Part shown: positions 1-8,584 of the stretch, in pieces
How positions within the stretch are numbered: position 1 is the first letter of the stretch
Layout: every line of letters begins with the position of its first letter
From: Soonwooa buanensis
GTDB taxonomy: Bacteria > Bacteroidota > Bacteroidia > Flavobacteriales > Weeksellaceae
Direction of reading: 5' to 3'
NCBI RefSeq assembly: GCF_900167905.1
Contig: NZ_FUYZ01000009.1
Span: forward strand, 1-64,000
Length of the DNA: 64,000 bases
Made by a program: the position numbers and the translations under genes
The notes under the pieces: generated by a model
Seen by the model: only the letters and a program-made list of their open reading frames with translations
The model's database searches: none
What the model was told of the DNA's origin: nothing

Positions 1-140
<140 letters not shown>

Positions 141-290
141 AATGTTTGTTTAATCCTTAAACTCTTGCTCAATTTAAAATTGACGCTTTGGTTTTTTTTC
201 CTTACTTGGTTGTTATATTATTTATGTCAATGATCTCTTTTCTGTTCGCATCCTCGGCTTCTTTTTTCTGTCATCTGTCTGCCGATTTGC

Positions 291-328
291 GAGTGCAAAA
301 GTAATTAAAAATTTTAATACCCACAAAT
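291..328 (-). promoter_or_regulatory. rRNA promoter, gene-proximal copy
   Basis: On the minus strand TTTG (324-327) is followed after 20 nt by TACTTTTGC (295-303), matching the Bacteroidota consensus TTTG-N19-21-TAnnTTTG. The sequence just downstream reads ACTCGCAAATC, identical in the two upstream copies. Confidence 0.88.
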
Positions 329-428
329 GTTTTTTAATGTTTTTTTTTCAAACCCTCTAAAACATCCTTCCGAATATTAAACCCTTATTTCTAAATATCT
401 CCTGCGCTGCTTGTCATTTCTGATTTGC

Positions 429-466
429 GAGTGCAAAACTAAAAACTTTTTCCGAATCTCACAAAT
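429..466 (-). promoter_or_regulatory. rRNA promoter, middle copy
   Basis: Minus strand: TTTG (462-465), 20 nt, TAGTTTTGC (433-441), then ACTCGCAAATCAGAAATGAC. It shares about 40 bp downstream of the -7 box with the distal copy, including a CAGCGCAG segment, so the two look like a tandem duplication. Confidence 0.88.
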
Positions 467-565
467 ATTTTTTCAAGTTTTTTTTCGTAACCCGAATTCA
501 CATTGTAGTGTATTCTTTTTATTTGTTTCTAGTAACTTCTGCGCTGCTCACCACTTCTGATTTGC

Positions 566-604
566 GAGTGCAAAAGTAGTTTCTTTAACCCTACCAATCC
601 AAAC
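566..604 (-). promoter_or_regulatory. rRNA promoter, distal copy
   Basis: Minus strand: TTTG (600-603), 21 nt, TACTTTTGC (570-578), then ACTCGCAAATCAGAAG. Third in a series at about 135-nt spacing. Multiple tandem promoters are usual for rRNA operons; the exact repeat of the initially transcribed bases is the notable part. Confidence 0.87.
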
Positions 605-747
605 TTTTTGTAAACTATTTATTAATTTAATCTTAACTTGCTTATTGTCAGGATCGTTTATTTTGGTTTGATGTTTCTTTTGTTTTAAGTTTAGTTAAAA
701 AAGGAAACGGGAATTTCGGATCTGCCTTTATACTTAATGATCAAAAT

Positions 748-893
748 AGATTTTATCGCAAAGTGAAACTAAGGTTTTTATATATCATCCTCTTTTAAGA
801 GAAACTAAGGCGCAAGGCTTACTTAGGTAAAACTAAGTTTGTTTGAAGTTGCGAGTTAACCACAAAAGGAAACAAAAGAGTTAACTGGGATTT
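748..893. repeat. imperfect direct repeat, copy 1
   Basis: About 146 bp recurring at 989-1134. Shared blocks include TTTATCG, the GCAAG(G)CTTACTTAGG core, and GAGTTAACCACAAAAGG followed by AACAAAAGA. No ORF; upstream of the rRNA promoters and not needed for them. Confidence 0.7.
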
Positions 894-988
894 GCATTTG
901 AAGAAAGTTGAGGCACCAGATTGACTTCGTCGAACCACTTCGTTAGGTTTCTGCGTGTCGCTCTGAATGGCAAATGCAATCAAGAATT

Positions 989-1134
989 AGAATTTATCGT
1001 AAGGCTAAACAAAGACTTTTAATTTTCACTACTATTTTAAGGAAAACTAAGACGCAAGCTTACTTAGGGAAAACAAAATTTATTTGAAGAGAGGAGTTAA
1101 CCACAAAAGGGAACAAAAGATTTAATTGGAATTA
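989..1134. repeat. imperfect direct repeat, copy 2
   Basis: Second copy of the 748-893 repeat. The roughly 90 bp between the copies starts with TTTGCATTTG (891-900) and ends with the inverted CAAATGCAA (971-979), so the spacer can fold back on itself. Confidence 0.7.
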
Positions 1135-1152
1135 GTTTCATATAATGCAAAA

Positions 1153-1187
1153 CATAATTCATAATTCATAATTCATAATTCATAATT
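1153..1187. repeat. tandem repeat CATAATT x5
   Basis: Five perfect copies of the 7-bp unit CATAATT, followed by AT-rich sequence containing two copies of CGGAAATC. Non-coding; likely length-variable between strains. Confidence 0.9.
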
Positions 1188-1225
1188 AAAAATCGGAAAT
1201 CTAAAATTGAAATTCGGAAATCGAA

Positions 1226-1406
1226 TTACTATCCAGCATCTGCAATAGGGATGGAAGCGGCATCCTTGGAGCGGAGCGAGGCGACGGTGTTACGGCGCGA
1301 CGAAGGAGCAACGTAACATAGACGACCGAGCGAAGCTTCCAAGATACAGCGGACAGCCCGACCGAGCTAGCAAGGACTCAGCATGGCGCGAGGATTGCCC
1401 GAAATA
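1226..1406 (-). repeat. stop-adjacent structured GC-rich element, copy A
   Basis: GC-rich block in an AT-rich region, starting about 15 nt after the MBL gene's stop. On the plus strand it contains ATAGGGAT...GCATCCTT, a long stem closed by CTTGGA (1265-1270) and TCCAAG (1338-1343), GATACAGCGGACAGCCCGACC and ATTGCCC. The same skeleton occurs at 24610-24733. Drawn in the orientation of the gene it follows; the true strand is not established. Confidence 0.65.
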
Positions 1407-1420
1407 GAAAAAATAAAAAA

Positions 1421-2320
1421 TTAAATTCTGCCTTGTTGCTTCAGCTTCCAATAGCGCAAAAGTCCAGAAACAGACATCCAACTTGGGTTTGCATATTCGT
1501 AAACTTGGATTTCTTCGGAAGACAGTCCTTTTTTGCGAAGTTGATTTTGTGTATAGTCCATAAACTTCGGTGTAATTTCGTCAGGCGAAGTTCCGTTTTC
1601 GAAATAAGGTTTTATCCAATTTGCCCAATCGTCCAAAATCGCGCGAAGTTCTTGTGTATGTTGCTTGGTGTTTTCTTGACGTCCAAAATGTGTGAGATAA
1701 AATGCGTCTGCATTTTCGGCATCGAGTTTATCTAAAGATTGTTTCCAAAGTTCGATATTGATATCTGGTGGCGGACAAGGCGGAACGACAGGATGATTTC
1801 CGATTTTGACACCGCCGACATCGCCAGTGAAAATTACACTACCAAGCTTATACGCATTGTGATGAACGGCGTGACCAGGTGTGTAAATCGTTTTGAATTC
1901 GTGTTCTCCAATTTTAACAATATCATTATCGTCAACTTGAACAAGATTTTCTTCGGCAATCGGTTCCATTTTTCCCCAAAGTCGATCCATATCGTCGCCA
2001 TAAATCATCTTGGCAGAATTCCATAATTTTTCAGGATCGAGCATGTGCAAATAGCCTTTCGGATGAACATAAATCTTCGCACCTGCTTTCGCAAACTTCC
2101 AAGCGGCGCCCGCATGATCAAAATGAATATGCGTCAACAAAACGTGCTTAACATCATTAATATCGAAACCCGCACTTTCGATAGCTGATTTTAAATGTTC
2201 GTAAGTGGATTCGGGACCCGACTCGATAAGAATTAAACCATCTTGACTTTCGATCAAAAAAGAACCAATCGCATGTGGCGTATTGAGAAATTGTAAATCG
2301 AGGATTTTGATATCGGACAT
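1421..2320 (-). CDS. MBL-fold metallo-hydrolase
   Basis: Predicted soluble binuclear-metal hydrolase of the metallo-beta-lactamase superfamily, about 299 aa. The THIHFDHAG motif (about residue 100) is the metal-binding HxHxDH signature; TPGHAVHH (about 150) and FTGDVGG (about 165) supply further ligands. The fold resembles glyoxalase II / lactonase-type members, but the substrate cannot be named. I chose the ATG at 2318-2320 (MSDIKIL); the longer in-frame start at 2365 would lie inside the topA terminator. It is followed directly by a structured repeat element. An unrelated MBL gene is at 26006. Confidence 0.85.
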   Translation of the reverse strand: MSDIKILDLQFLNTPHAIGSFLIESQDGLILIESGPESTYEHLKSAIESAGFDINDVKHVLLTHIHFDHAGAAWKFAKAGAKIYVHPKGYLHMLDPEKLWNSAKMIYGDDMDRLWGKMEPIAEENLVQVDDNDIVKIGEHEFKTIYTPGHAVHHNAYKLGSVIFTGDVGGVKIGNHPVVPPCPPPDINIELWKQSLDKLDAENADAFYLTHFGRQENTKQHTQELRAILDDWANWIKPYFENGTSPDEITPKFMDYTQNQLRKKGLSSEEIQVYEYANPSWMSVSGLLRYWKLKQQGRI

Positions 2321-2354
2321 AATTGAATTATTTTGGACACTCCAATTTACCAAT

Positions 2355-2390
2355 AAAAAAGCCATCTACAAAACTTGCAGATGGCTTTTC
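2355..2390 (-). terminator. intrinsic terminator of topA
   Basis: Stem GCCATCT (2361-2367) / AGATGGC (2379-2385), followed on the minus strand by a run of six T. It starts just after the topA stop. Confidence 0.85.
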
Positions 2391-2391
2391 T

Positions 2392-4965
2392 TTATTTTTT
2401 CGGACTTGCCTTTTTGGTTGTCGTCGTTTTCTTTGCTGTGGTTGTTTTTTTGGCAGCAGGTTTTTTAGCTGGCGCTTTTTTCTTGGTTTCAAAAGCTTTC
2501 GGGTCTTGCTCTTTAATCCAAGCTTTCACCGTTTCCAAATCCATTTGTTTCAATTCTTCGGCATCATACTTTTCACCGTCTGCTCTTTTTGGAATTTTAA
2601 GATTCACTTTTCCGAATTTGATAAAAGGTCCCCAACGTCCATTTTCCAAAGCGATTTTTTCATCTTCCCATTGTTGAATGTAACGATTGGCTTCTTTTTC
2701 TAGTTTAGCATCGATTAACTCAACAATATCCGATTGCGACAAGTTGTTGAAATCATATTTTTTAGGAACATTTACATAAATCGATTTGTATTTAATGAAC
2801 GGTCCAAAACGTCCAGTTCCTTTCGTTACCGGTTCGCCTTTATAGCTTGCAATTGGCGCATCGGCTTTTTGCTTTTCTTTGATAATTTCTTCAGCACGAT
2901 CTTGATCAACTGATAATGGATCTTCGCCTTTCGGGATGGAAATGTAAGTTTCGCCCCACTTCACATACGGTCCAAAACGTCCAACGCCAATCGCAACGGT
3001 TTGACCTTCATATTCATTTAATTCAAATGGGAGTTTAAACAATTCCAAAGCTTCTTCCAATGAAATTGTTGCAATATTTTGACCGCTTAACAATGACGCA
3101 AAAATTGGTTTTTCTTCATCGTCTTGCTCACCAATCTGAATCATCGGTCCAAAACGACCAATTCTCGCGTGAACTTGTTTCCCAGATTTTGGATCAATAC
3201 CCAAAATACGTTCTCCAGTTGCACGTTCTGCATTCTCCTCAACATCTTCAATTCTTGGATGGAATTTGGAATAGAAATCCGTCATCATTTTTTTCCATTC
3301 TTCTGAACCATCTGCAATTTCGTCAAAACTTCCTTCAACACGCGCCGTAAAGCCGTAATCTAAAATCTCTTGGAAATTGTCAATCAAAAAGTCATTAACC
3401 ACTTCACCGATGTCTGTTGGGACGAATTTATTCTTATCGCCACCAAACTTCTCGTCAAGAACTTCTTTTTTGATTGCGCCTTTGGTTAGCGAAATACGAA
3501 CAACTTCTCGCGTTTGCGGTTCAATCTCGCGCTTGTCAACATATTCACGATTTTGAATTGTCTGAATTGTCGGCGCATAAGTCGACGGACGACCAATGCC
3601 CAATTCCTCCAATTTTCTAACCAAACCAGCTTCCGTGTAACGAGCACTTGGCTTGGTGAATTTTTCTGAAGCTGTAATTTTTTTATAATCTAAAACTTCA
3701 CCGATTTTAACTTTCGGAAGTAGTTTTTCGTTGTTTTCCTCATCATCTTCCTCTGTTTTTACTATTCCGTAAGCTTTAAGGAAACCATCAAAAACAATAA
3801 CTTCGCCTTGCGCTTCAAAATGTTGTGGCAAGCTTGGATTTCCGATTTCGATAACGGTTTTTTCGATTTTAGCATTCGACATTTGCGAAGCTAACGTTCG
3901 ACGGTAAATCAATTGATACAATTTGCTCAATTGGGCATCACCAATTGTTTTAACACCAAAATCAGTCGGACGAATCGCCTCGTGCGCTTCTTGTGCTGAC
4001 GCAGATTTTGTTGTGTAATTTCTTGGTTGAGAGTAATCTGCTCCGTATTCCGAAAGAATTTGCGCTTTCGCACCATTAATCGCTTCTTGAGATAAATTCA
4101 CGGAATCCGTTCTCATATACGTGATAAAACCTTCTTCGTAAAGACGCTGCGCCAAACGCATTGTCGTGGTCACATTGTAACCCAAACGCGAAGACGCCTC
4201 TTGCTGCAAAGTCGAAGTTGTAAACGGCGCCGACGCAGAACGCGTTCCTGGCTTTGTCTCAACATTAAGAACTTTGAACTCTGTATTTTTTGCTTGTTCT
4301 AAAAACTGTTCCGCATCGGATTCTTTAGAAAAGTCTTTTTTAAGTTTAGCGGCGATTTCTTGCTTACCATCGTTTAAAAAAACCGCATCAACCTTGAAAC
4401 TTGCTGTTGGTTTGAAATGTCTAATTTCTTTTTCGCGCTCAACAATTAGTCGCACCGCAACCGATTGTACACGACCTGCAGAAAGCCCTGGTTTTACTTT
4501 TTTCCAAAGAACAGGTGACATTTCGAAACCTACAATTCTGTCCAAAACACGCCTTGCTTGTTGTGCATTGACTAGATTTTGATCAATATCTCTTGGATTT
4601 TCGATTGCTTTTAGAATCGCATTTTTTGTAATCTCATGGAAAACAATACGTTTTCTGTTGTCTGGTTTTAATTTCAGTTCTTCTGCCAAATGCCAAGCAA
4701 TAGCTTCTCCTTCGCGGTCCTCATCGGATGCTAGCCAAACCATTTCGGCTTTTTTGACAGCTGCTTTCAACTCGGCAACCAATTTCTTTTTATCGGCAGA
4801 AACCTCGTAATCTGGCGTGAAAGACGACAGGTCGATTCCCATTCCTTTTTTCGGCAAATCCCTTATATGACCGAAGCTGGACTTCACTTCGAAATCCTTC
4901 CCCAAGTACTTTTGGATGGTTTTTGCTTTTGCTGGTGACTCAACGATAACTAGATTTTTGGACAT
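2392..4965 (-). CDS. topA: DNA topoisomerase I
   Basis: Type IA topoisomerase that relaxes negative supercoils; cytoplasmic, 857 aa. The TOPRIM domain starts at LVIVESPAKAKTI (5-17) and has the acidic DEDREGE motif at 81-87; the catalytic tyrosine is Y283 in ITYMRTDS. The C-terminal third carries several topoisomerase C-terminal repeats marked by GRFGP or GRWGP, and the last 35 residues are a Lys/Ala/Thr-rich basic tail likely to bind DNA. No Cys4 zinc fingers are seen, unlike E. coli TopA. A single-gene unit with its own promoter and terminator. Confidence 0.98.
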   Translation of the reverse strand: MSKNLVIVESPAKAKTIQKYLGKDFEVKSSFGHIRDLPKKGMGIDLSSFTPDYEVSADKKKLVAELKAAVKKAEMVWLASDEDREGEAIAWHLAEELKLKPDNRKRIVFHEITKNAILKAIENPRDIDQNLVNAQQARRVLDRIVGFEMSPVLWKKVKPGLSAGRVQSVAVRLIVEREKEIRHFKPTASFKVDAVFLNDGKQEIAAKLKKDFSKESDAEQFLEQAKNTEFKVLNVETKPGTRSASAPFTTSTLQQEASSRLGYNVTTTMRLAQRLYEEGFITYMRTDSVNLSQEAINGAKAQILSEYGADYSQPRNYTTKSASAQEAHEAIRPTDFGVKTIGDAQLSKLYQLIYRRTLASQMSNAKIEKTVIEIGNPSLPQHFEAQGEVIVFDGFLKAYGIVKTEEDDEENNEKLLPKVKIGEVLDYKKITASEKFTKPSARYTEAGLVRKLEELGIGRPSTYAPTIQTIQNREYVDKREIEPQTREVVRISLTKGAIKKEVLDEKFGGDKNKFVPTDIGEVVNDFLIDNFQEILDYGFTARVEGSFDEIADGSEEWKKMMTDFYSKFHPRIEDVEENAERATGERILGIDPKSGKQVHARIGRFGPMIQIGEQDDEEKPIFASLLSGQNIATISLEEALELFKLPFELNEYEGQTVAIGVGRFGPYVKWGETYISIPKGEDPLSVDQDRAEEIIKEKQKADAPIASYKGEPVTKGTGRFGPFIKYKSIYVNVPKKYDFNNLSQSDIVELIDAKLEKEANRYIQQWEDEKIALENGRWGPFIKFGKVNLKIPKRADGEKYDAEELKQMDLETVKAWIKEQDPKAFETKKKAPAKKPAAKKTTTAKKTTTTKKASPKK

Positions 4966-4978
4966 TCTGAAATTTTTT

Positions 4979-4987
4979 GCAAAAGTA
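4979..4987 (-). promoter_or_regulatory. -7 box of topA
   Basis: TACTTTTGC on the minus strand, 13 nt before the topA ATG, gives a very short leader. No convincing TTG at -33, so the call rests on the -7 box alone. Confidence 0.5.
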
Positions 4988-5017
4988 GAAGTTTTTTATT
5001 AAATGAGATTTATTGTT

Positions 5018-6169
5018 TTAAATCATTTTATGAATCAGTTCAAAAGGAACAAAGAAAACCCGATAAAATAAGCCTTCGAAAGTAAATCCTTTCCCAGACA
5101 TTTCTACTCTATAAATAAGTGATATAAAAATAATTACAAAAGTAATAAGATAAGTTTTATTAAGTTGAATCGGAAAATATTCCCAGATCGTTTTAGTTGG
5201 TTTAATTAAAATTGGAAACATAATAATGAGGAACATCATGTGGATATACATCCAGCGTCCCCAATCAATTGCTAAAACGAATAAGGGTAACGAAAATAGA
5301 AATGCTCCTAAAATCATCCACCCGACAATTTTGCAGATTTTTTCAGTTTTTAAATAAAAAATAACATGAAAAATGCTAATTGCTAAACTCAAAAAATACC
5401 AACGATAATCATCGAATGCATTTTTAATATATTCTCTTTCGTTAATATCCCAGAAGAAAATCCCTCGTGTGAAAACAACGCCGCGTTCCTTAAGAATTGC
5501 TAGCGAATGTCCCTCGTTGATTTCCTTCCCAAAAAGAACAATTAGAACCGCAGGTATAAAAACAGCAGCAAAGTATTTAATATAGCGTTTTAATTCAAAT
5601 TTTTCTTCTTTAAGATATAATGCGATCACAAAATAAGGAACAAAAAACAGTGCTATCTCATGTAAAAACATCGTGATAAAAAGTCCAAGAACTATTATCC
5701 ATTCTTTGGTTTTTGTGAGTTTGTTATTGATTAACCAAAAAACTAACAACGCAAAAAGTAAGAATATGATAAACTCCTTTTTCCCTGCGTAATCCACACA
5801 ATTGAAAAGTCCGACAAACCCCACAGAAGACAGCATTAGTGAGATATATAGCAAATCGAGTTTCCTGTTTTTTATGATTTTAAAATAAACAAAAAAGAAA
5901 CTAACAATAATCACTAGCTGAAATCCAAAGACTAAATAGTTAAGTGGAAATCCTGTCAAGTCTTGCAATAAAAAGAAAAAACTTCCGGAAAGACCTCGTC
6001 TCTTAAACCCTCCATCCTGATAGTTAATCAGCCAATCTCCAAGAATATAGCCGTCCGATTTTTTGTTATGAAGAAAAGTAAAAGCCAAAGTGTAAACCGC
6101 AGTCGCAATCGTTATAAGATATGCAACGAGTTTTAAGTTTAGCTTACTTAGAAATTTATCCAGCTTCAT
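5018..6169 (-). CDS. polytopic membrane protein, third gene of EpsG-type operon
   Basis: 383 aa with about ten hydrophobic segments and short loops; no signal peptide cleavage site and no recognisable catalytic motif. I do not recognise a named family. It is the last gene of a three-gene minus-strand operon (9-nt gap to the EpsG-like gene upstream), which suggests a shared role in surface-glycan polymerisation or export, but no glycosyltransferase or flippase is adjacent. Conserved-looking features: a GDWLINYQDGGFKRRG loop after the first helix and an HE pair within a membrane segment near residue 165. Confidence 0.8.
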   Translation of the reverse strand: MKLDKFLSKLNLKLVAYLITIATAVYTLAFTFLHNKKSDGYILGDWLINYQDGGFKRRGLSGSFFFLLQDLTGFPLNYLVFGFQLVIIVSFFFVYFKIIKNRKLDLLYISLMLSSVGFVGLFNCVDYAGKKEFIIFLLFALLVFWLINNKLTKTKEWIIVLGLFITMFLHEIALFFVPYFVIALYLKEEKFELKRYIKYFAAVFIPAVLIVLFGKEINEGHSLAILKERGVVFTRGIFFWDINEREYIKNAFDDYRWYFLSLAISIFHVIFYLKTEKICKIVGWMILGAFLFSLPLFVLAIDWGRWMYIHMMFLIIMFPILIKPTKTIWEYFPIQLNKTYLITFVIIFISLIYRVEMSGKGFTFEGLFYRVFFVPFELIHKMI

Positions 6170-6178
6170 ATCGTATAA

Positions 6179-7315
6179 TTATGGAAGAATCCAGTTTTTA
6201 TATCTATCTATTGTAAATCTTCCTTTACTAATATTGTTAAATGATGAGAATACTAAGAAGTTAAAAATCGCAAGACAAATAATGAAGAAATGTATTATTT
6301 TTTTAGTTCCTTCATTAACCACATACATAGCATTTGGAATTATTAGATAAGAAACCCCAACAAATACACCCGCTAATCTTGACGAAAAGATTGGATTATT
6401 CCTAAATATAAAATAAGAACAAATTGCAATTACTGCATAGTTACGATGATACTCGTAATAGGGATACTTCTTTTTCATCGGTGTATCAAAAGCAAATAAG
6501 AAGAAGGTCACAATGGTCATCATGAGTTCAGGTAATCCAAACTCTCCTCGTTGTCGTACAATAGTTTCGTTCATATAGCCGTTAAACCCTACGGAAACTG
6601 TTGCGTCAGCCGTCAAATTCTCTAACCAGCTACCAAATATCCGATACACCTCAAATGGGGACGCAATTAGAGAACCTATTATTAACAACAGCATCATCAT
6701 TTTATTAAGAGGAATACGAGCTACCCAATACATTGGTAATAATATATAACATACACTATGCATCCCACCAGCAATATGAATAAACAACAAATACATCCAC
6801 ACCCTCCGTTCTTTAATATATCTTATCGCATAATAAGCAATAAAAGAACCTAGGTTTTGTCTAATCTGCCCACTCTCACCAACAAAAAACCCAGGAATAA
6901 AAAATATCAACAAAAATGTAAAAGGATACATCGTATTTTCCTCCACAAATTTGTTTTTAAATGTTACTGCAAGAATAGCGACAACAAAAGTTAACATAAA
7001 AAATGGAGCATTAAACATCCTCACCACTTTGTTAATGAAGACAAATCCCCATTCTAACTCAACTGGATTAGGTGGTGTTAAACCTAACGCTTTTAGGAAA
7101 ATACTCCAATAATCTTTGGTTGTCGACCAATAATAAATACCTAAATAACTTCCAAAATCGGCCCCTACATTATCTCTAAAACCTGCAAGAATTATAAAAT
7201 ATGCACCAAGCCAGTAAAGATACTTTCGGTCTAGCTTTTCAGAATAGGTCTCATAAAAACTGCAGATCATCATGATAACCATTGCAACGATAAAGTAAGG
7301 ATGTAATATATTCAT
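6179..7315 (-). CDS. EpsG family membrane protein
   Basis: 378-aa polytopic protein. The GFRDNVGADFGSYLGIY segment (about residues 45-61), after two helices, is typical of the EpsG / Wzy-like family linked to exopolysaccharide polymerisation. About ten membrane segments follow. Middle gene of an operon with 4- and 9-nt gaps to similar-sized membrane proteins. Family assignment is from motif and topology; the polymer is unknown and no polysaccharide cluster surrounds it. Confidence 0.78.
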   Translation of the reverse strand: MNILHPYFIVAMVIMMICSFYETYSEKLDRKYLYWLGAYFIILAGFRDNVGADFGSYLGIYYWSTTKDYWSIFLKALGLTPPNPVELEWGFVFINKVVRMFNAPFFMLTFVVAILAVTFKNKFVEENTMYPFTFLLIFFIPGFFVGESGQIRQNLGSFIAYYAIRYIKERRVWMYLLFIHIAGGMHSVCYILLPMYWVARIPLNKMMMLLLIIGSLIASPFEVYRIFGSWLENLTADATVSVGFNGYMNETIVRQRGEFGLPELMMTIVTFFLFAFDTPMKKKYPYYEYHRNYAVIAICSYFIFRNNPIFSSRLAGVFVGVSYLIIPNAMYVVNEGTKKIIHFFIICLAIFNFLVFSSFNNISKGRFTIDRYKNWILP

Positions 7316-7319
7316 ATCG

Positions 7320-8330
7320 TTAAATGGTTAATTTCAAATCAGATTTAGAGTTAATAGCAAAAATTACTGCAATAATCATTATCGGCAAAAATAGTCTAGT
7401 TTCCCAAAACAATCCGACCAATACGACCATGGCAAAATAAGGTAACGAAAAAATTAAAAAGTTAAAAAAGATACTTTTGCGCTCTTTTATATCAATAAAT
7501 TTATTCAGAAGCCATATTCCGACTATCCCATATAGCAATCCCAAAAGATTAAATGGACTTGTGAAATTTTGTTTTAAATAAACACCTTCAAAAAATGTCG
7601 TTTCTTGTTTAATAATCATTGTTCTCAGTAAAACATACGGAATAATAAACGCTAAAACCAAAATCAACACGTTGACAATAACATTTTTATTCAAAGTTTT
7701 TAAATTCTTAAAATCTAAAAATAAAGCAGCAAAAAAAGCAATATTAAGACAAGCCGTTTCTCTAACAAATGTTGACACAAAAATCACAATAGCCGTCAAA
7801 ATAACATACAAAAAATTCTGGCTTTCTTTAAACTTTAAACTAAAAAAAACACCTAAAAGAAAAAACGCTAACGCAATAGAATCGCCATTAGTAGGCACAT
7901 ATTGCGTCATACAGGTCAAGAAAACAGCGACAATAAAAAGCAGCAAATTCTTCTGACTTTTAAAACCCGAACCATCACTTACAACATTGATTATTCGTTC
8001 AAGAACAATAAAAGAAATTGCAAAAAACAACGCATTGGTCAAAAAAATACTATGATAATAAATGCTTCCATTTTTTATTAAAATAGGTTTAATTATCACC
8101 AAATAATTTTCCACGACAAAGTGAAGAAAATTATTCATCTCAACACTTACATAATTTGGAATAATTCGATAAGCATACACCGATGAAAATATAAAATCTG
8201 GTGGTTGCTCGAGATGTTTTATTTTAACATAAGACGATTCGAAACCGTAATATGTCATAAACAACAATAAAAAAGGAAAAACTATGACAATCAAGAAATA
8301 ATTCAGGCTTCCTTTCAGTAGATTTGACAT
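7320..8330 (-). CDS. polytopic membrane protein, first gene of EpsG-type operon
   Basis: 336 aa with about nine to ten predicted membrane helices. Loop motifs include YAYRIIPNY (about 52-60) and VPTNGDS (about 144-150), a pattern reminiscent of DUF-type membrane proteins that accompany EpsG homologues. Opens the operon that continues through 6179-7315 and 5018-6169. Divergent from ileS, sharing a 254-bp intergenic region. Function not assigned. Confidence 0.78.
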   Translation of the reverse strand: MSNLLKGSLNYFLIVIVFPFLLLFMTYYGFESSYVKIKHLEQPPDFIFSSVYAYRIIPNYVSVEMNNFLHFVVENYLVIIKPILIKNGSIYYHSIFLTNALFFAISFIVLERIINVVSDGSGFKSQKNLLLFIVAVFLTCMTQYVPTNGDSIALAFFLLGVFFSLKFKESQNFLYVILTAIVIFVSTFVRETACLNIAFFAALFLDFKNLKTLNKNVIVNVLILVLAFIIPYVLLRTMIIKQETTFFEGVYLKQNFTSPFNLLGLLYGIVGIWLLNKFIDIKERKSIFFNFLIFSLPYFAMVVLVGLFWETRLFLPIMIIAVIFAINSKSDLKLTI

Positions 8331-8584
8331 GGATATTCAATATTTTTTCTCTTTACGATAAAACGCAAAGATTCTCATTTGTTCATTTTTATAATTGCAA
8401 AAATATAAGATTTTAAGATACAAACTTTTGTAACATCATTCCTTTTTTAATCTTTCTTAAAATATTTGATATTAAATTCATGTTTCAACACCATATTTCT
8501 CACCTTGCAGACCGCTATTTTTTGCTATATTTTCACTAAATTCGCAAACTTAATTATTTAGTATAAAAGAACTTGAGACTGAAA
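8331..8584. other. divergent intergenic region, membrane operon / ileS
   Basis: AT-rich, no ORF. The minus strand carries TATTTTTGC at 8397-8405, a plausible -7 box for the membrane operon, but no TTG at the expected distance. I see no T-box-like structure before ileS; Bacteroidota normally lack T-boxes. Confidence 0.4.

Noticed and set aside
285-576. Three copies of GATTTGCGAGTGCAAAA at first looked like a CRISPR-type array
   Set aside because: Spacing is about 135 nt, repeats differ at the edges, and each coincides with a TAnnTTTGC box and a correctly spaced TTTG, so they are rRNA promoters.
2321-2365. Longer start for the MBL hydrolase
   Set aside because: The extra 15 codons overlap the topA terminator hairpin and add a non-conserved leader; MSDIKIL at 2320 is preferred.
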